From assembly GCF_001580545.1 (NCBI RefSeq), contig NZ_LRBG01000037.1, positions 310,001 to 374,000 of the forward strand: a stretch of DNA of 64,000 nucleotides, in the 5' to 3' direction. Under the pieces are notes generated by a model. That model was not told the origin of the DNA. It saw nothing but the letters and a program-made list of their open reading frames with translations, and did no database searches. Source of the DNA: Paraburkholderia monticola. Its GTDB lineage: Bacteria; Pseudomonadota; Gammaproteobacteria; Burkholderiales; Burkholderiaceae. The translations under genes and the position numbers were made by a program. Positions 8,415 through 17,647 of the stretch are shown piece by piece. Position 1 is the first letter of the stretch; each line of letters opens with the position of its first letter.

Positions 8415-9167
8415 ATGATGACGACCACGACCAATCGCCGGACCTTAAAAAACTCGCCGCCCGCGGCGCCCTCGCCGGCCCCCGTCGCCGACGAACGGGA
8501 GCCGCGCGGTGCGCGCCGCAAACGTGAAACCCGCGTCCGTCTGCTCGATGCCGCGCTGAGGCTGATGGCCGAGAGGGGCATGGAAGGCGTCGCGATCAAC
8601 GAAATCACCGAGGCCGCAGATGTCGGCTTCGGCTCCTTCTACAATCACTTCGAGTCGAAGGAGGCGATCTATTCGACGCTCGTCGACAATGTGTTCGAGG
8701 AATTCGCGGACATGCTCGATCGCCTCGCGGGCGGCATTTCGGACCCCGCGGAGGTCGTGGCGGTGTCGGTTCGTCACACCATCCTGCGTGCGCGACATGA
8801 CCCGGTCTGGGGACGATTCCTGATTCGCGAAGGTTTCTCCGCGGGCACGTTGAGTCGCGGGCTAGGTCAGCGGCTGCTGCGCGACATCGGTAACGGTATC
8901 GACGCAAAGCGATTCGTCGTCGCCGACCCTTTGATTGGATTTCTGGCGGTGGGCGGCACGGTACTGTCGGCGATCGCGGCCGAACTGAACTACGTCGTGC
9001 CGGGCGCAGCCGCAGCGGGCCTCCTCGAAGAACTCGGCTTCGACGGCGGGCACCTTCCTGAGCGTACGGCGGCCATGTTGCTGCAGACACTTGGGCTCAA
9101 GCGCGCGGAAGCGGAAAAGGTCGCGGCGCGTCCGCTGCCCAGCGTCGAGGAAACAGTGGACGAATAG
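8415..9167 (+). CDS. TetR-family transcriptional regulator (tetR-1)
   Basis: A 250-residue regulator. Residues about 35-82 form the TetR helix-turn-helix: RETRVRLLDAA, NEITEAADVGFGSFYNHFESKE. The rest is the all-helical ligand-binding domain. It is clearly paralogous to the TetR protein at 19144-19890 (near-identical helix 2-3, shared SDPAEV, RHT, GLGQRLLRD and VAD blocks, and the same C-terminal LGLKR-type helix). It is divergent from the dioxygenase operon and probably represses it and itself through the shared operator at 8336-8367. The inducer may be an aromatic intermediate, which is inference. Confidence 0.9.
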   Translation: MMTTTTNRRTLKNSPPAAPSPAPVADEREPRGARRKRETRVRLLDAALRLMAERGMEGVAINEITEAADVGFGSFYNHFESKEAIYSTLVDNVFEEFADMLDRLAGGISDPAEVVAVSVRHTILRARHDPVWGRFLIREGFSAGTLSRGLGQRLLRDIGNGIDAKRFVVADPLIGFLAVGGTVLSAIAAELNYVVPGAAAAGLLEELGFDGGHLPERTAAMLLQTLGLKRAEAEKVAARPLPSVEETVDE

Positions 9168-9233
9168 TGACGACAAGCGCGTGCGCGCCGCGTCCGGCGC
9201 ACAGGGGCGCCGAACGGCGACCCGCATCGACCG

Positions 9234-9986
9234 TCACTCGACGACGTCCGGCAAAGCTTCTCTCGGCGCCTGCCGGGCAACGAACCCGGCGTCCGTTGAT
9301 CGGGTGACATCGGGACAGGACAACGCGCCCGGTGCGCTGCTGCGCGACACGCGCGCAGCGCTGAACGGGGCGTCCGCCGGGTTCGCGGCGAGAGTCCGGA
9401 CCGCCTGGGCGATTTGGGCGGCGATGATGGCGATCGCGCGCCGGTGCCCGTCGACGATCGCCTGATATCCGTCCGACACAGGTTCGCTTAACACGCTGTG
9501 GCAGGTCAGTGCACCGCCGCCATCTGACTTGCGCACGCTCCACACAACGTCGATCAGCACATGGGAGCGAGGCCACGATTCGAAACGCTCGACCTCCGCG
9601 GCGATCTGATAGACGGGAATGTCCGTGCCCTTCGCCGACGCGCCGCGCCCGCCGGTGTCGGCCTGCCGGCTGACGCCGGCAATGAGCGCGGAGCGTATCT
9701 CGTCCGCAAGCGACGAAGCCCATCGGTCGTCCTCCAGCACTTTTACCTGCTCCGCGTCGACCTGCACGACAAGCTGACTTCTCGCGACGGCGGCAGGCAC
9801 TTTCACAGGCCGCACGTCGATGCGCCAGGCAGCGGTTGCGCTACTGCTCGCGAACGTCGCCGGTGCATCGGTTGCGAGCGTATAGAAGCGCGCTGACGGC
9901 GAAGCGCACGCCGTCAGAAGCACAAGGCCCGCGACGGCCACTGTGCGCGGCAGCGCACGTAGCGGCAAGCGTGAGATCCGGATCAT
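9234..9986 (-). CDS. pqiC: PqiC-type outer-membrane lipoprotein
   Basis: A 250-residue protein with a signal peptide and lipobox LLTAC (Cys near 27), followed by the PqiC/ABC-transport-auxiliary fold with SARFYTL, VVQVDAEQV and a DDRWASSL motif. PqiC anchors the PqiB tunnel to the outer membrane and takes part in lipid transport and membrane integrity. It is the last gene of the efflux-Pqi operon, overlaps pqiB by 4 bases and is convergent with tetR-1. The C-terminal ~45 residues look poorly conserved. Confidence 0.85.
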   Translation of the reverse strand: MIRISRLPLRALPRTVAVAGLVLLTACASPSARFYTLATDAPATFASSSATAAWRIDVRPVKVPAAVARSQLVVQVDAEQVKVLEDDRWASSLADEIRSALIAGVSRQADTGGRGASAKGTDIPVYQIAAEVERFESWPRSHVLIDVVWSVRKSDGGGALTCHSVLSEPVSDGYQAIVDGHRRAIAIIAAQIAQAVRTLAANPADAPFSAARVSRSSAPGALSCPDVTRSTDAGFVARQAPREALPDVVE

Positions 9987-11578
9987 GGCTGGTCTCCTTT
10001 CTTGCCGAACAGCAGCGCTTGCGGATGGCGCTCGAGGTAATCAGCGAGTGCATTGAGCGACTGCAAGGTACGTGTCAATTCCTGCATCGCATCCTGAATG
10101 TCGGACTGCATTGGAGCGGCCTGGTGCAGCGTCGTTTCGGCGGTGCTGAAGGTCTTTTGTGCGGCCGCCAGCGTGTCGCGCGCTTGCGGCACGACCTCCG
10201 TGTCCATATGACCGAACAGCTTGTTGGCGTTTTCGAGCGCGCCGTTCAGGTTGGCGCCGATCTTGTCGAACGGAACCTGGTTCAGCTTTCGGGCGATGTC
10301 CGCGACCTGCACCTGCAGCTCGTCGAGCGTATTCGGCACGGTCGGCAGTTCGATCGGATTGCGGCTCACATCGACGCTCGCGCGAGGCGCTTTCGGGAAC
10401 ATATCCAGCGCCACATAAAGCTGGCCGGTCAGCAGGCTGCCAGTGCGCAACTGTCCGCGCAGCCCCTCCGTGACGAGGTGCTGAAGCAACTCGTGACCGC
10501 CCGGCGTGTTGGGGTCGGGCAGCGCGTCGCTGGAGCGTCGGCTCAGGCGGTCGGGATAAAGCGCCATCGACACTTTCATGCTGAAGCTCTTCTGCGTTTC
10601 GCTGTATTCGATACCGATGCCGGTCACCTGCCCCAGCACGATCCCGCGAAGGTCCACCGGCGCGCCGACGGACAGTCCCCTGAGCGACTGGTCGAATCGC
10701 ATCACCACATTGAGAGGCTGGCCGTCAGGCTCGCGCATCGCGTCCTGCTCGTCGGCCGCGAGCCGGAACTCGGCCTTGTCGGCCGCCGGCGGTCCGCCGT
10801 CCTGACCGACAGGTGTCTGAAACGCCAGCCCGCCGACCACGACGGTCGCGAGAGACTGCGTATTGAGCTTCAGACCGTTCGAATCGAGACGCAGATCGAC
10901 GCCGCTTGCATGCCACCATCGCGTATGGGTCCCGACATACTGATCGAACGGAGCATTGACGAACACATTGACGATCACGCCGTCGCCGTGAGGGTCGAGC
11001 GAAAAGCCGACCACCTGCCCTGCCTGGATACGATGGTAGAAAACCGGGGCGCCGATATCGATCGAGCCGAGCGATTCGCCGCGCAGCGTGTACTGATGTC
11101 CCCGTTGCCCCGTCGTGACAATGGGCGGGTTTTCCAGTCCGACAAAGTCGCTTTGCGTGCCGGTCGAGCGCCCGATATCCGCGCCGATGTAGGCGCCTGA
11201 TAGCAAGGTTCCGAGGCCCGAAATCCCGTTTGCTCCGACACGCGGACGCACGACCCAGAACCGTGTGCCTTGCGTCGCGAACTTCGCGGCGTTCTTGCCG
11301 AGCTGGATGCTCACGATCACTCGTCGCAGATCCTTCGACAGCGTGATGGCTTGCACCGAGCCGATGTCCACGTCCTTGTACTTGACCTTGGTCTTGCCCG
11401 CCTCCATGCCTTCCGCGTTATCGAAGGTGACGGTGATGACGGGCCCTTTTTCGGCGACCGATTTCGCCACGAGCGCAATGCCGATCAATGCGCAGATCAG
11501 CGGTACTAACCATATCAGGGAGGGCAGCCGGCGTTTGTGCGGCCGAAGTTCGGGGCTGGTCAGATTGGGAAGATGCAT
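9983..11578 (-). CDS. pqiB: PqiB-type MCE-domain protein
   Basis: A 531-residue protein with one N-terminal transmembrane helix (about 19-42, SLIWLVPLICALIGIALV) and three MCE domains: near 47-140 (VTFDNAEGMEAG), near 165-270 (GSIDIGAPVFY) and near 295-400 (GLSVGAPVDLRG). A helical C-terminal region ends near 520. This matches PqiB, a stacked hexameric MCE tunnel crossing the periplasm. Its start lies 51 bases after the pqiA stop, and its stop overlaps pqiC. It probably moves lipids or hydrophobic compounds between membranes and supports solvent tolerance together with the co-transcribed RND pump. Confidence 0.92.
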   Translation of the reverse strand: MHLPNLTSPELRPHKRRLPSLIWLVPLICALIGIALVAKSVAEKGPVITVTFDNAEGMEAGKTKVKYKDVDIGSVQAITLSKDLRRVIVSIQLGKNAAKFATQGTRFWVVRPRVGANGISGLGTLLSGAYIGADIGRSTGTQSDFVGLENPPIVTTGQRGHQYTLRGESLGSIDIGAPVFYHRIQAGQVVGFSLDPHGDGVIVNVFVNAPFDQYVGTHTRWWHASGVDLRLDSNGLKLNTQSLATVVVGGLAFQTPVGQDGGPPAADKAEFRLAADEQDAMREPDGQPLNVVMRFDQSLRGLSVGAPVDLRGIVLGQVTGIGIEYSETQKSFSMKVSMALYPDRLSRRSSDALPDPNTPGGHELLQHLVTEGLRGQLRTGSLLTGQLYVALDMFPKAPRASVDVSRNPIELPTVPNTLDELQVQVADIARKLNQVPFDKIGANLNGALENANKLFGHMDTEVVPQARDTLAAAQKTFSTAETTLHQAAPMQSDIQDAMQELTRTLQSLNALADYLERHPQALLFGKKGDQP

Positions 11579-11629
11579 CGTTCGGGAGCTGTTTCAGAGA
11601 GTCCGGTTTGTTGAGAGGCAGCGCTGCGG

Positions 11630-12994
11630 TCAACGTGCGTTTCGTCGATTGGTTGGCGCGCGCCGTTTGCCCGCATCGACGTTGTCCCAGATGAGCCGTG
11701 GATCGAACTGATGCGACGCGAGCATCGTGAGAATCACCACCGCCGCAAAAGCGAGCGCGGCCGGTCCCGCCGTGATGACCGCAAAAGAGCCGAAATGCAC
11801 CAGCGTGACCGTCAGTGTGACGACGAACACATCGAGCATCGACCAGGGGCCGATACGCTCGACCAGACGATAGAGCGCGGTGCATTCGCGAGGCCGCCAG
11901 GCCGACTCGCGACGGGCCGACAGCGTGAGAAGCGTGAGAACTGCCAGCTTGAGCATCGGTACGAGAACGCTCGCGACAAACACCACGACGGCGAGCGGCC
12001 AGTCGCCCGAGGTCCAGAAGTACGCGACGCCGCCCAGGATCGTGTCGTCCTCGGAGCGGCCGAGCGACGACGCATGCATGATCGGCAGCAGATTGGCCGG
12101 GATATACGTGAACACGGCGGCGAGCAGCAGACTGGTGGTTCGCGTCAGGCTGTCCGGACGGCGTTGATGTCGGGGGTGCCCGCATCGCCAGCAGCGCTGG
12201 CGCGTCCGGCCTTCCGCGTGCGCCTGAACCAGACCGCAAGCATGGCAGCAGACCAGTCCAGCATGCCGTGCGGTCGACGCCGACGAACTCGTCCATTCGC
12301 GCGCTGGCTGCGGCCGCATTAAGCGCTCACGTCGGTCTCCGACCCTGGACCAGCGAATGCCCGTCGTCCGGTCAGACGTGAGCCGCTCATGGACCGCCCA
12401 CAGCCGGCCGGGATCGAATGAAGCAACGACGGCCATCATCCCGGTCAACCCCGCCATTGCAAAAAGGCCTGGCCCTGCGATCACGTCGGCGATGCTGACC
12501 ATCTTCACGATCGTCACCAGCACGCCGAGCATGAATACCTCGACCATGCACCACGGACGCACCAGTTGCACGACGCGCAACGCCCGGTTGAAACGGGGCG
12601 GCAGCCTGCCGATGCGAAGCGGCACCAGCAGATACAGGAAGGCACTCAGCTCGATCAGCGGAAAGAGTATCGATGCACAGAACACCATCGCCGCGACCGC
12701 GCGCATATTGCCTGACCAGAGCGAGCGCACGGCGCCGATGAGCGTCGCTTCGGAGTTCATGCCGTTGGCATGCAGCTCGATCACCGGGAACGCCTGCGCG
12801 ATGCAGAACGTGATCAACGCCGCGAGCGTTACAGCGCAGATGTGGTCGAGGGAACCGCCAGCACCCGCCAATGCGGTCAGCTTCGCTGCGCATCGCGTGC
12901 AGCTCGCGACGCGCGCTCCGACGTCCGCAGGCTTGCGAAACAGCAGATCGCATTCGTGGCAGGCAATCAGTCTGCGATAGTCCATGCTCGTCAT
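11630..12994 (-). CDS. pqiA: PqiA-type integral membrane protein
   Basis: A 454-residue protein made of two homologous halves, each starting with a zinc-ribbon-like pair of Cys motifs (CHECD/CTRC at 12-35 and CHACG/CWRCG near 250-273) and followed by four transmembrane helices. This is the inner-membrane PqiA architecture and partners PqiB/PqiC. The Arg-rich linker near 205-245 is longer than I would expect. It begins 10 bases after the outer-membrane factor gene of the RND system, so pqiABC appear co-transcribed with the pump. Confidence 0.9.
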   Translation of the reverse strand: MTSMDYRRLIACHECDLLFRKPADVGARVASCTRCAAKLTALAGAGGSLDHICAVTLAALITFCIAQAFPVIELHANGMNSEATLIGAVRSLWSGNMRAVAAMVFCASILFPLIELSAFLYLLVPLRIGRLPPRFNRALRVVQLVRPWCMVEVFMLGVLVTIVKMVSIADVIAGPGLFAMAGLTGMMAVVASFDPGRLWAVHERLTSDRTTGIRWSRVGDRRERLMRPQPAREWTSSSASTARHAGLVCCHACGLVQAHAEGRTRQRCWRCGHPRHQRRPDSLTRTTSLLLAAVFTYIPANLLPIMHASSLGRSEDDTILGGVAYFWTSGDWPLAVVVFVASVLVPMLKLAVLTLLTLSARRESAWRPRECTALYRLVERIGPWSMLDVFVVTLTVTLVHFGSFAVITAGPAALAFAAVVILTMLASHQFDPRLIWDNVDAGKRRAPTNRRNAR

Positions 12995-13004
12995 ACGCGC
13001 GCGA

Positions 13005-14468
13005 TCATTGCGTCGACGCTGCCGTCTGCTGGGCCGTGGGTAGCTCCCCCATCGCCTGGAACAACGCCGCGGTGTCGCTCATGCGCTGCCCCGCCGCGCG
13101 CACGGCGCCGAGCTGCGCGTTGAGATAGCGCGACTCGCTGGCGTGGGTTGCCGTCGACGGCAGCGAACCCATGCGATGGCGCGATGCGGCATCGTCGAAC
13201 CCGGCGTGCGCAGCGTCCGCGGCCACGGCCGCCGACGCGAGCGTTTGCGCATCGTTATCCAGCGCGGCCAGCGAGTTCGCGACATCCTGGAACGCGGAGA
13301 GCACGGTCGACTTGTAGTGCAGCACGGCGGCGTCGTACGCATCGATCGACGCGCGACGCTGCGCGAACAGCGCACCGCCATGAAAGATCGGCTGCGACAG
13401 CCCGGCGCCAAGCGCCCACAGGGCGCCCGCGCCGGAGAATACCGTCGGCCAGCTGAAGCCGCCGCGGCCCATCGAGGCGGTGAGCGACAGGCTCGGGAAA
13501 AGCTGCGCCGTCGCGGCGCCCACGTCGGCAGCGGCGGCCTTGACGGCGGCGTCGGCTGCCTGAATGTCCGGGCGCGAACGCAACAGGTCCGACGGCACCG
13601 CAACAGGCACGTGCGCGGGCAGCGCGAGACTATCGAGATCCGGCACGCCCGGCGCGTTATCAGGCGTGCGGCCGATCAGCACGGCCAGCGCATGGACCGC
13701 GCACGTGCGTTGCTGCCGCAGTGCGGGCAGCGTCGCCGCGATCGACGCCGCGTCCTGTTTCGATTCAAGCATCTGGGCGCGCGACACCGACCCGAGCGCG
13801 AACCGCTGCTCATCCTCGCTCGCAACAGCGTTGGACACTTCGACGAGCCGCTCGGTAAGGGCGATCTGCCGGTCGAGAGCCGCGACATTGATCACGCTCG
13901 CAACGATGTTGGCGGTAAGCGCGCGACGCGACGCCTCTAGTTCGAATGCCTGCACGTGCACGCGCGCGGCGCTTGCCGAGTTCATGTAACGCGTCTCGCC
14001 GAACAGGTCGAACGTGTAATGCGTGAATATCTGGCCGGCGAAGAAGTTGTATTGCACCTGCTGCGGTCCGAGCCCCGGCACGACGGCAGTGCGGGCGCGC
14101 TCGACCTGCACGCTGCCATCGATTGACGGCAGCGTCGAAGCGCCGACCTGCGCGCGCAGTTGCTCCTGCGCGGCCGCGAGCGTGCGCTGGGTTGCCGCGA
14201 GGGTCGGGCTGTTGCGCAGGCCCTCGTCGACCAGTGCATCGAGCGCGTCGGATCGGTACAGGCGCCACCATTGCGGCGCCCCCGTTGCGCCGACATCGAA
14301 TGTCTGTGCAACGCCGTCGGCCGTCACGGTTTTGGACGGCTGCGCCTGTGCGCCGTAATGTTGCGGCGACGGCATCGCCGGCGGTTCACCGCCCGGGCCG
14401 AACGAGCACGCCGTGACGGTCAGCACGGCGGCCAACGCCAGCACGGAAGTCTTGAATGGAACGTTCAT
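13005..14468 (-). CDS. RND efflux outer-membrane lipoprotein (NodT/OprM family)
   Basis: A 487-residue TolC-like outer-membrane factor with lipobox LTVTAC near residue 20 and two repeated helical/barrel halves (for example QRTLAAAQEQLRAQVG and DAAVKAAAADVGAATAQLFP, with the SLSLTAS strand). It forms the exit duct for the adjacent adaptor and permease. The ATG at 14468 is preferred (GGAGG seven bases upstream). An in-frame GTG at 14474 overlaps the permease stop codon, suggesting coupling. Confidence 0.9.
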   Translation of the reverse strand: MNVPFKTSVLALAAVLTVTACSFGPGGEPPAMPSPQHYGAQAQPSKTVTADGVAQTFDVGATGAPQWWRLYRSDALDALVDEGLRNSPTLAATQRTLAAAQEQLRAQVGASTLPSIDGSVQVERARTAVVPGLGPQQVQYNFFAGQIFTHYTFDLFGETRYMNSASAARVHVQAFELEASRRALTANIVASVINVAALDRQIALTERLVEVSNAVASEDEQRFALGSVSRAQMLESKQDAASIAATLPALRQQRTCAVHALAVLIGRTPDNAPGVPDLDSLALPAHVPVAVPSDLLRSRPDIQAADAAVKAAAADVGAATAQLFPSLSLTASMGRGGFSWPTVFSGAGALWALGAGLSQPIFHGGALFAQRRASIDAYDAAVLHYKSTVLSAFQDVANSLAALDNDAQTLASAAVAADAAHAGFDDAASRHRMGSLPSTATHASESRYLNAQLGAVRAAGQRMSDTAALFQAMGELPTAQQTAASTQ

Positions 14469-14470
14469 GA

Positions 14471-17400
14471 TCACACCTCCGTATGCTCGGCGACGAGCGG
14501 TTGCGTCGTCCCGGACTCGTCACGCCGGACCCTGAAGCAGGTCGCGTAGAGCGCCGGCAGAAAGAACACCGTCAACAGCGTGGCGACGGTGATGCCGCCC
14601 ATCAGCGCGGTCGCCATCGGGCCGAAAAAGCCCGAGCGAAGCAGCGGTATCAGTGCGAGAACGGCGGCGGCGGCCGTCAGCATGATCGGCCTGAAACGTC
14701 GCACCGTCGCGCCTATAATCGCGTCGAAGCGAGGGTGCCCCGCCGCGATGTCCTGATCGATCTGGTCGACGAGAATCACGGAGTTGCGCATGATGATGCC
14801 GAACATCGCGATCACGCCCAGCAACGCGACGAAGCCGAACGGCTTGCCGAACAGCAGCAGCGCGCTCACCACGCCGATCAGGCCCAGAGGCGCGGTCAGC
14901 ACGACGATGAAGGTGCGCGCGAAGTTCTTCAGCTGGATCATCAGCAGCAGCAGCACCGCGATGACCATCAACGGCATTTCCGCGTTGATCGACGTCTGGC
15001 CTTTCACGCTCTCTTCCACTGCGCCGCCCACGTCGATCCGAAAGCCGACCGGCAGCTGGGCGCGTTCCGCGGTGAGCGCACGGTCGATGTCGCGCGTGAC
15101 GTCGATGCCCTGCGCGTCGCCGCGCACGTCGGCCTGCACCGTGATGGTGGGCTGCCGGTCACGTTCCCAGATCACGCCATACTCCAGGGTATCGCGCACG
15201 TGTCCAAGCGCACCAAGCGGCACCGGGCCGTTCGGCGTCGGCATCGCAAGGCTCGTGAGCTTCGCGGGATCGACGCGCTCGCTCTTCGGCGCGCGCAGGT
15301 CGACGTTGATCAGCTTGTCGCGCTCGCGATACTGCGTGACGGTGAAGCCGGACAGCGTCATCGCGAGGAAACTGGAGACGTCCTCCGACGTGACGCCAAG
15401 CTGCCGCGCGCGGTTTTGGTCGATTTCGAACGAGATCGAACGTTCAGCGGGCTCGTCCCAGTCGAACTGGACGTTGCGCGTGCGCGCGTCGGCGCGGGTC
15501 TTTTCGGCGACCTTGTCCGCAATCGAGCGCACGGTCGCGATATCGTCGCCGCTGACGCGAAACTTGATCGGGAAGCCGACCGGCGGTCCGTTCTCGAGAC
15601 GTGCGACGCGCGTGCGAACCCCGGAAAAATCCTTCTCCAGTTTCGTGTCGAGCCACTGCATCAACTCTTCGCGTGTCTCGACGTCTTTCGCGGTAATCAC
15701 GAACTGCGCGAAGTTCGGCTGCTGGAGCTGCTGGTCGAGCGGCAGGTAGAAGCGCGGCGCGCCGGTGCCCACGAAGTCGACGAAATGCGCGATTTCCGGC
15801 TTGCCATTCAGCACCTTTTCGAGGCGCTTCGCTTCACGCAACGTCGCTTCAAACGATGCGCCCTCCGGCAACCTCAGATCGACCAGCAGTTCCGGCCGTT
15901 CGGAGTTCGGGAAGAACTGCTGTGGCACGCGCGTGAACGCCGCCATCGCGATCGCGAACAGCACGACCGTGATACCGAGCACGGCCCAGCGGCGGTCGAT
16001 ACACCCGCTGACCCAGCCCGACAGACGCCGGTAGAAGCCGGTGTTGTACACATCGTGCTCGTGGCCGTGTTCACCGCTCGCGTGGCGTTTGTGCTCGGGC
16101 AGCAGGTGAAAGCCCAGCAACGGCACCAGTACGACCGCGGCGAACCACGAAACGATCAGCGCGATGGCCGACACTTCAAAGATCGAACGTGTGTACTCAC
16201 CGGTGCTCGATTTGGCAAGAGCGATCGGCAGAAAGCCCGAAACCGTCACCAGCGTACCGGTCAGCATCGGAAAAGCCGTGCTCGAATAGGCGAAGGCCGC
16301 CGCGCGCATGCGGCTCCAGCCCTGTTCGAGCTTCACCGCCATCATCTCGACGGCGATGATCGCGTCGTCGACCAGCAGCCCCAGCGCGAGCACCAGCGTG
16401 CCGAGCGATACCTTGTCCAGACCGATACCGAACACATGCATGCACAGCGCCGTCACCGCGAGCACGATCGGAATGGTGATCACCACCACCATCCCGGTGC
16501 GCAGGCCGAGCGAGATGAGACTCACGACCAGCACGATGGCCACCGCTTCGCCGACCGCCTCCACGAAGTCATCGACCGAATGCTTCACCGCGTGCGGCAT
16601 GCTCGACACACCCGCGAGCTTCAGACCAGCCGGCAGCGACGCCTGAAGTTCTGCCGTCTTTGCGTCGAGCGCCCTGCCGAGGTCGATCACGTCGCCGCCC
16701 TTTTGCATGGTCACGCCGATGCCGAGCACCGCGCCGTTGTCCACGCGCATCTGCGTGACTGGCGGATCGTCATAGCCGCGCTTGATCGTCGCAATGTCGC
16801 CGAGGCGAAACGAGCGCTTGTTCACGGTGATCAGCACGTCGGCGAGCGTCTGTTCGTCCTTGAATGCGCCGCTTGGCCGCACGAACACGCGGTCGTCCGC
16901 CGTCGTGATGGTACCGACAGGCGCAACGGCGTTCTGCGCGTCGATCGCCTGAGCGAGTTGCTGCGGCGTGATCGCCAGCCGCGTCAGTTGCGCGTTCGAA
17001 ATCTCGACGAAGATGTGCTGATCGGGATCGCCGAAGTAGTCGACCTTCGCGACACCGGGCACCCGCAACAGGACGGTGCGCAGTTTGTCCGCGTAATCGT
17101 GCAGCTGCGCGGGCGAAAAGCCGTCGCCTTCGAGCGCGTAGATGTTCGTATAGACGTCGCCGAACTCGTCGTTGAAGAACGGCCCGACCGTTCCCCTGGG
17201 AAGCGTCGCCTGGATGTCGCCGACCTTCTTGCGCACCTGATACCAGGTCTCGGGCACCTCCTTGACCGGCGCCGAGTCCTTCATGGCGAAGAAGATCATC
17301 GACTCGCCGGGGCGCGAGTAACTCTTGATATTGTCGACATACGGCGCTGCCTGCAACTGGCGGCCGATCCGGTCGGTGATCTGCTCCTGCACTTCGCGGG

Positions 17401-17647
17401 CCGTTGCGCCCGGCCAGTAGGTCTTGATGACCATTGTGCGGAACGTGAAAGGCGGATCTTCCGATTGCGCAAGGTGGGTGTAGCCGAACACGCCGAACAG
17501 CGTGGCGAGCCCGATCAGGAAGATCACTAATTGCTGGTGTCGCAACGCCCACGCGGACAGATTGAAACCGGTTCCTTCAGCGCTTGAGCCGTCGCCCGCT
17601 TTCGCGCGCACGTCGTCGCGCACGTTTTGATTGTCGCGCGCGTTCAT
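14471..17647 (-). CDS. RND efflux inner-membrane permease
   Basis: A 1058-residue AcrB-fold pump with two large periplasmic loops and about twelve transmembrane helices. The proton-relay Asp pair is visible in GLLVDDAIIAVE (TM4). The first porter region (DPPFTFRTMVIKTYWPGATAREV) and the KDSAPVKEVPETWYQVRKK block place it in a branch with a long pre-porter insertion. It exports toxic hydrophobic compounds in exchange for protons. The ATG overlaps the adaptor stop (ATGA). Within the operon it probably protects against the aromatic substrate or intermediates of the neighbouring pathway; specificity is unknown. Confidence 0.93.
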   Translation of the reverse strand: MNARDNQNVRDDVRAKAGDGSSAEGTGFNLSAWALRHQQLVIFLIGLATLFGVFGYTHLAQSEDPPFTFRTMVIKTYWPGATAREVQEQITDRIGRQLQAAPYVDNIKSYSRPGESMIFFAMKDSAPVKEVPETWYQVRKKVGDIQATLPRGTVGPFFNDEFGDVYTNIYALEGDGFSPAQLHDYADKLRTVLLRVPGVAKVDYFGDPDQHIFVEISNAQLTRLAITPQQLAQAIDAQNAVAPVGTITTADDRVFVRPSGAFKDEQTLADVLITVNKRSFRLGDIATIKRGYDDPPVTQMRVDNGAVLGIGVTMQKGGDVIDLGRALDAKTAELQASLPAGLKLAGVSSMPHAVKHSVDDFVEAVGEAVAIVLVVSLISLGLRTGMVVVITIPIVLAVTALCMHVFGIGLDKVSLGTLVLALGLLVDDAIIAVEMMAVKLEQGWSRMRAAAFAYSSTAFPMLTGTLVTVSGFLPIALAKSSTGEYTRSIFEVSAIALIVSWFAAVVLVPLLGFHLLPEHKRHASGEHGHEHDVYNTGFYRRLSGWVSGCIDRRWAVLGITVVLFAIAMAAFTRVPQQFFPNSERPELLVDLRLPEGASFEATLREAKRLEKVLNGKPEIAHFVDFVGTGAPRFYLPLDQQLQQPNFAQFVITAKDVETREELMQWLDTKLEKDFSGVRTRVARLENGPPVGFPIKFRVSGDDIATVRSIADKVAEKTRADARTRNVQFDWDEPAERSISFEIDQNRARQLGVTSEDVSSFLAMTLSGFTVTQYRERDKLINVDLRAPKSERVDPAKLTSLAMPTPNGPVPLGALGHVRDTLEYGVIWERDRQPTITVQADVRGDAQGIDVTRDIDRALTAERAQLPVGFRIDVGGAVEESVKGQTSINAEMPLMVIAVLLLLMIQLKNFARTFIVVLTAPLGLIGVVSALLLFGKPFGFVALLGVIAMFGIIMRNSVILVDQIDQDIAAGHPRFDAIIGATVRRFRPIMLTAAAAVLALIPLLRSGFFGPMATALMGGITVATLLTVFFLPALYATCFRVRRDESGTTQPLVAEHTEV

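Noticed and set aside
9170..9233. GTGCGC/GCGCAC stem between tetR-1 and pqiC as a terminator
   Set aside because: Six-base GC stem with a ten-base loop and no T-tract in GC-rich DNA; expected by chance.
9836..11200. 454-codon plus-strand frame
   Set aside because: Antisense to pqiB and pqiC; no recognisable fold.
14483..17530. 1015-codon open frame on the plus strand
   Set aside because: Antisense to the RND permease; product is Arg/His-rich without domain features.
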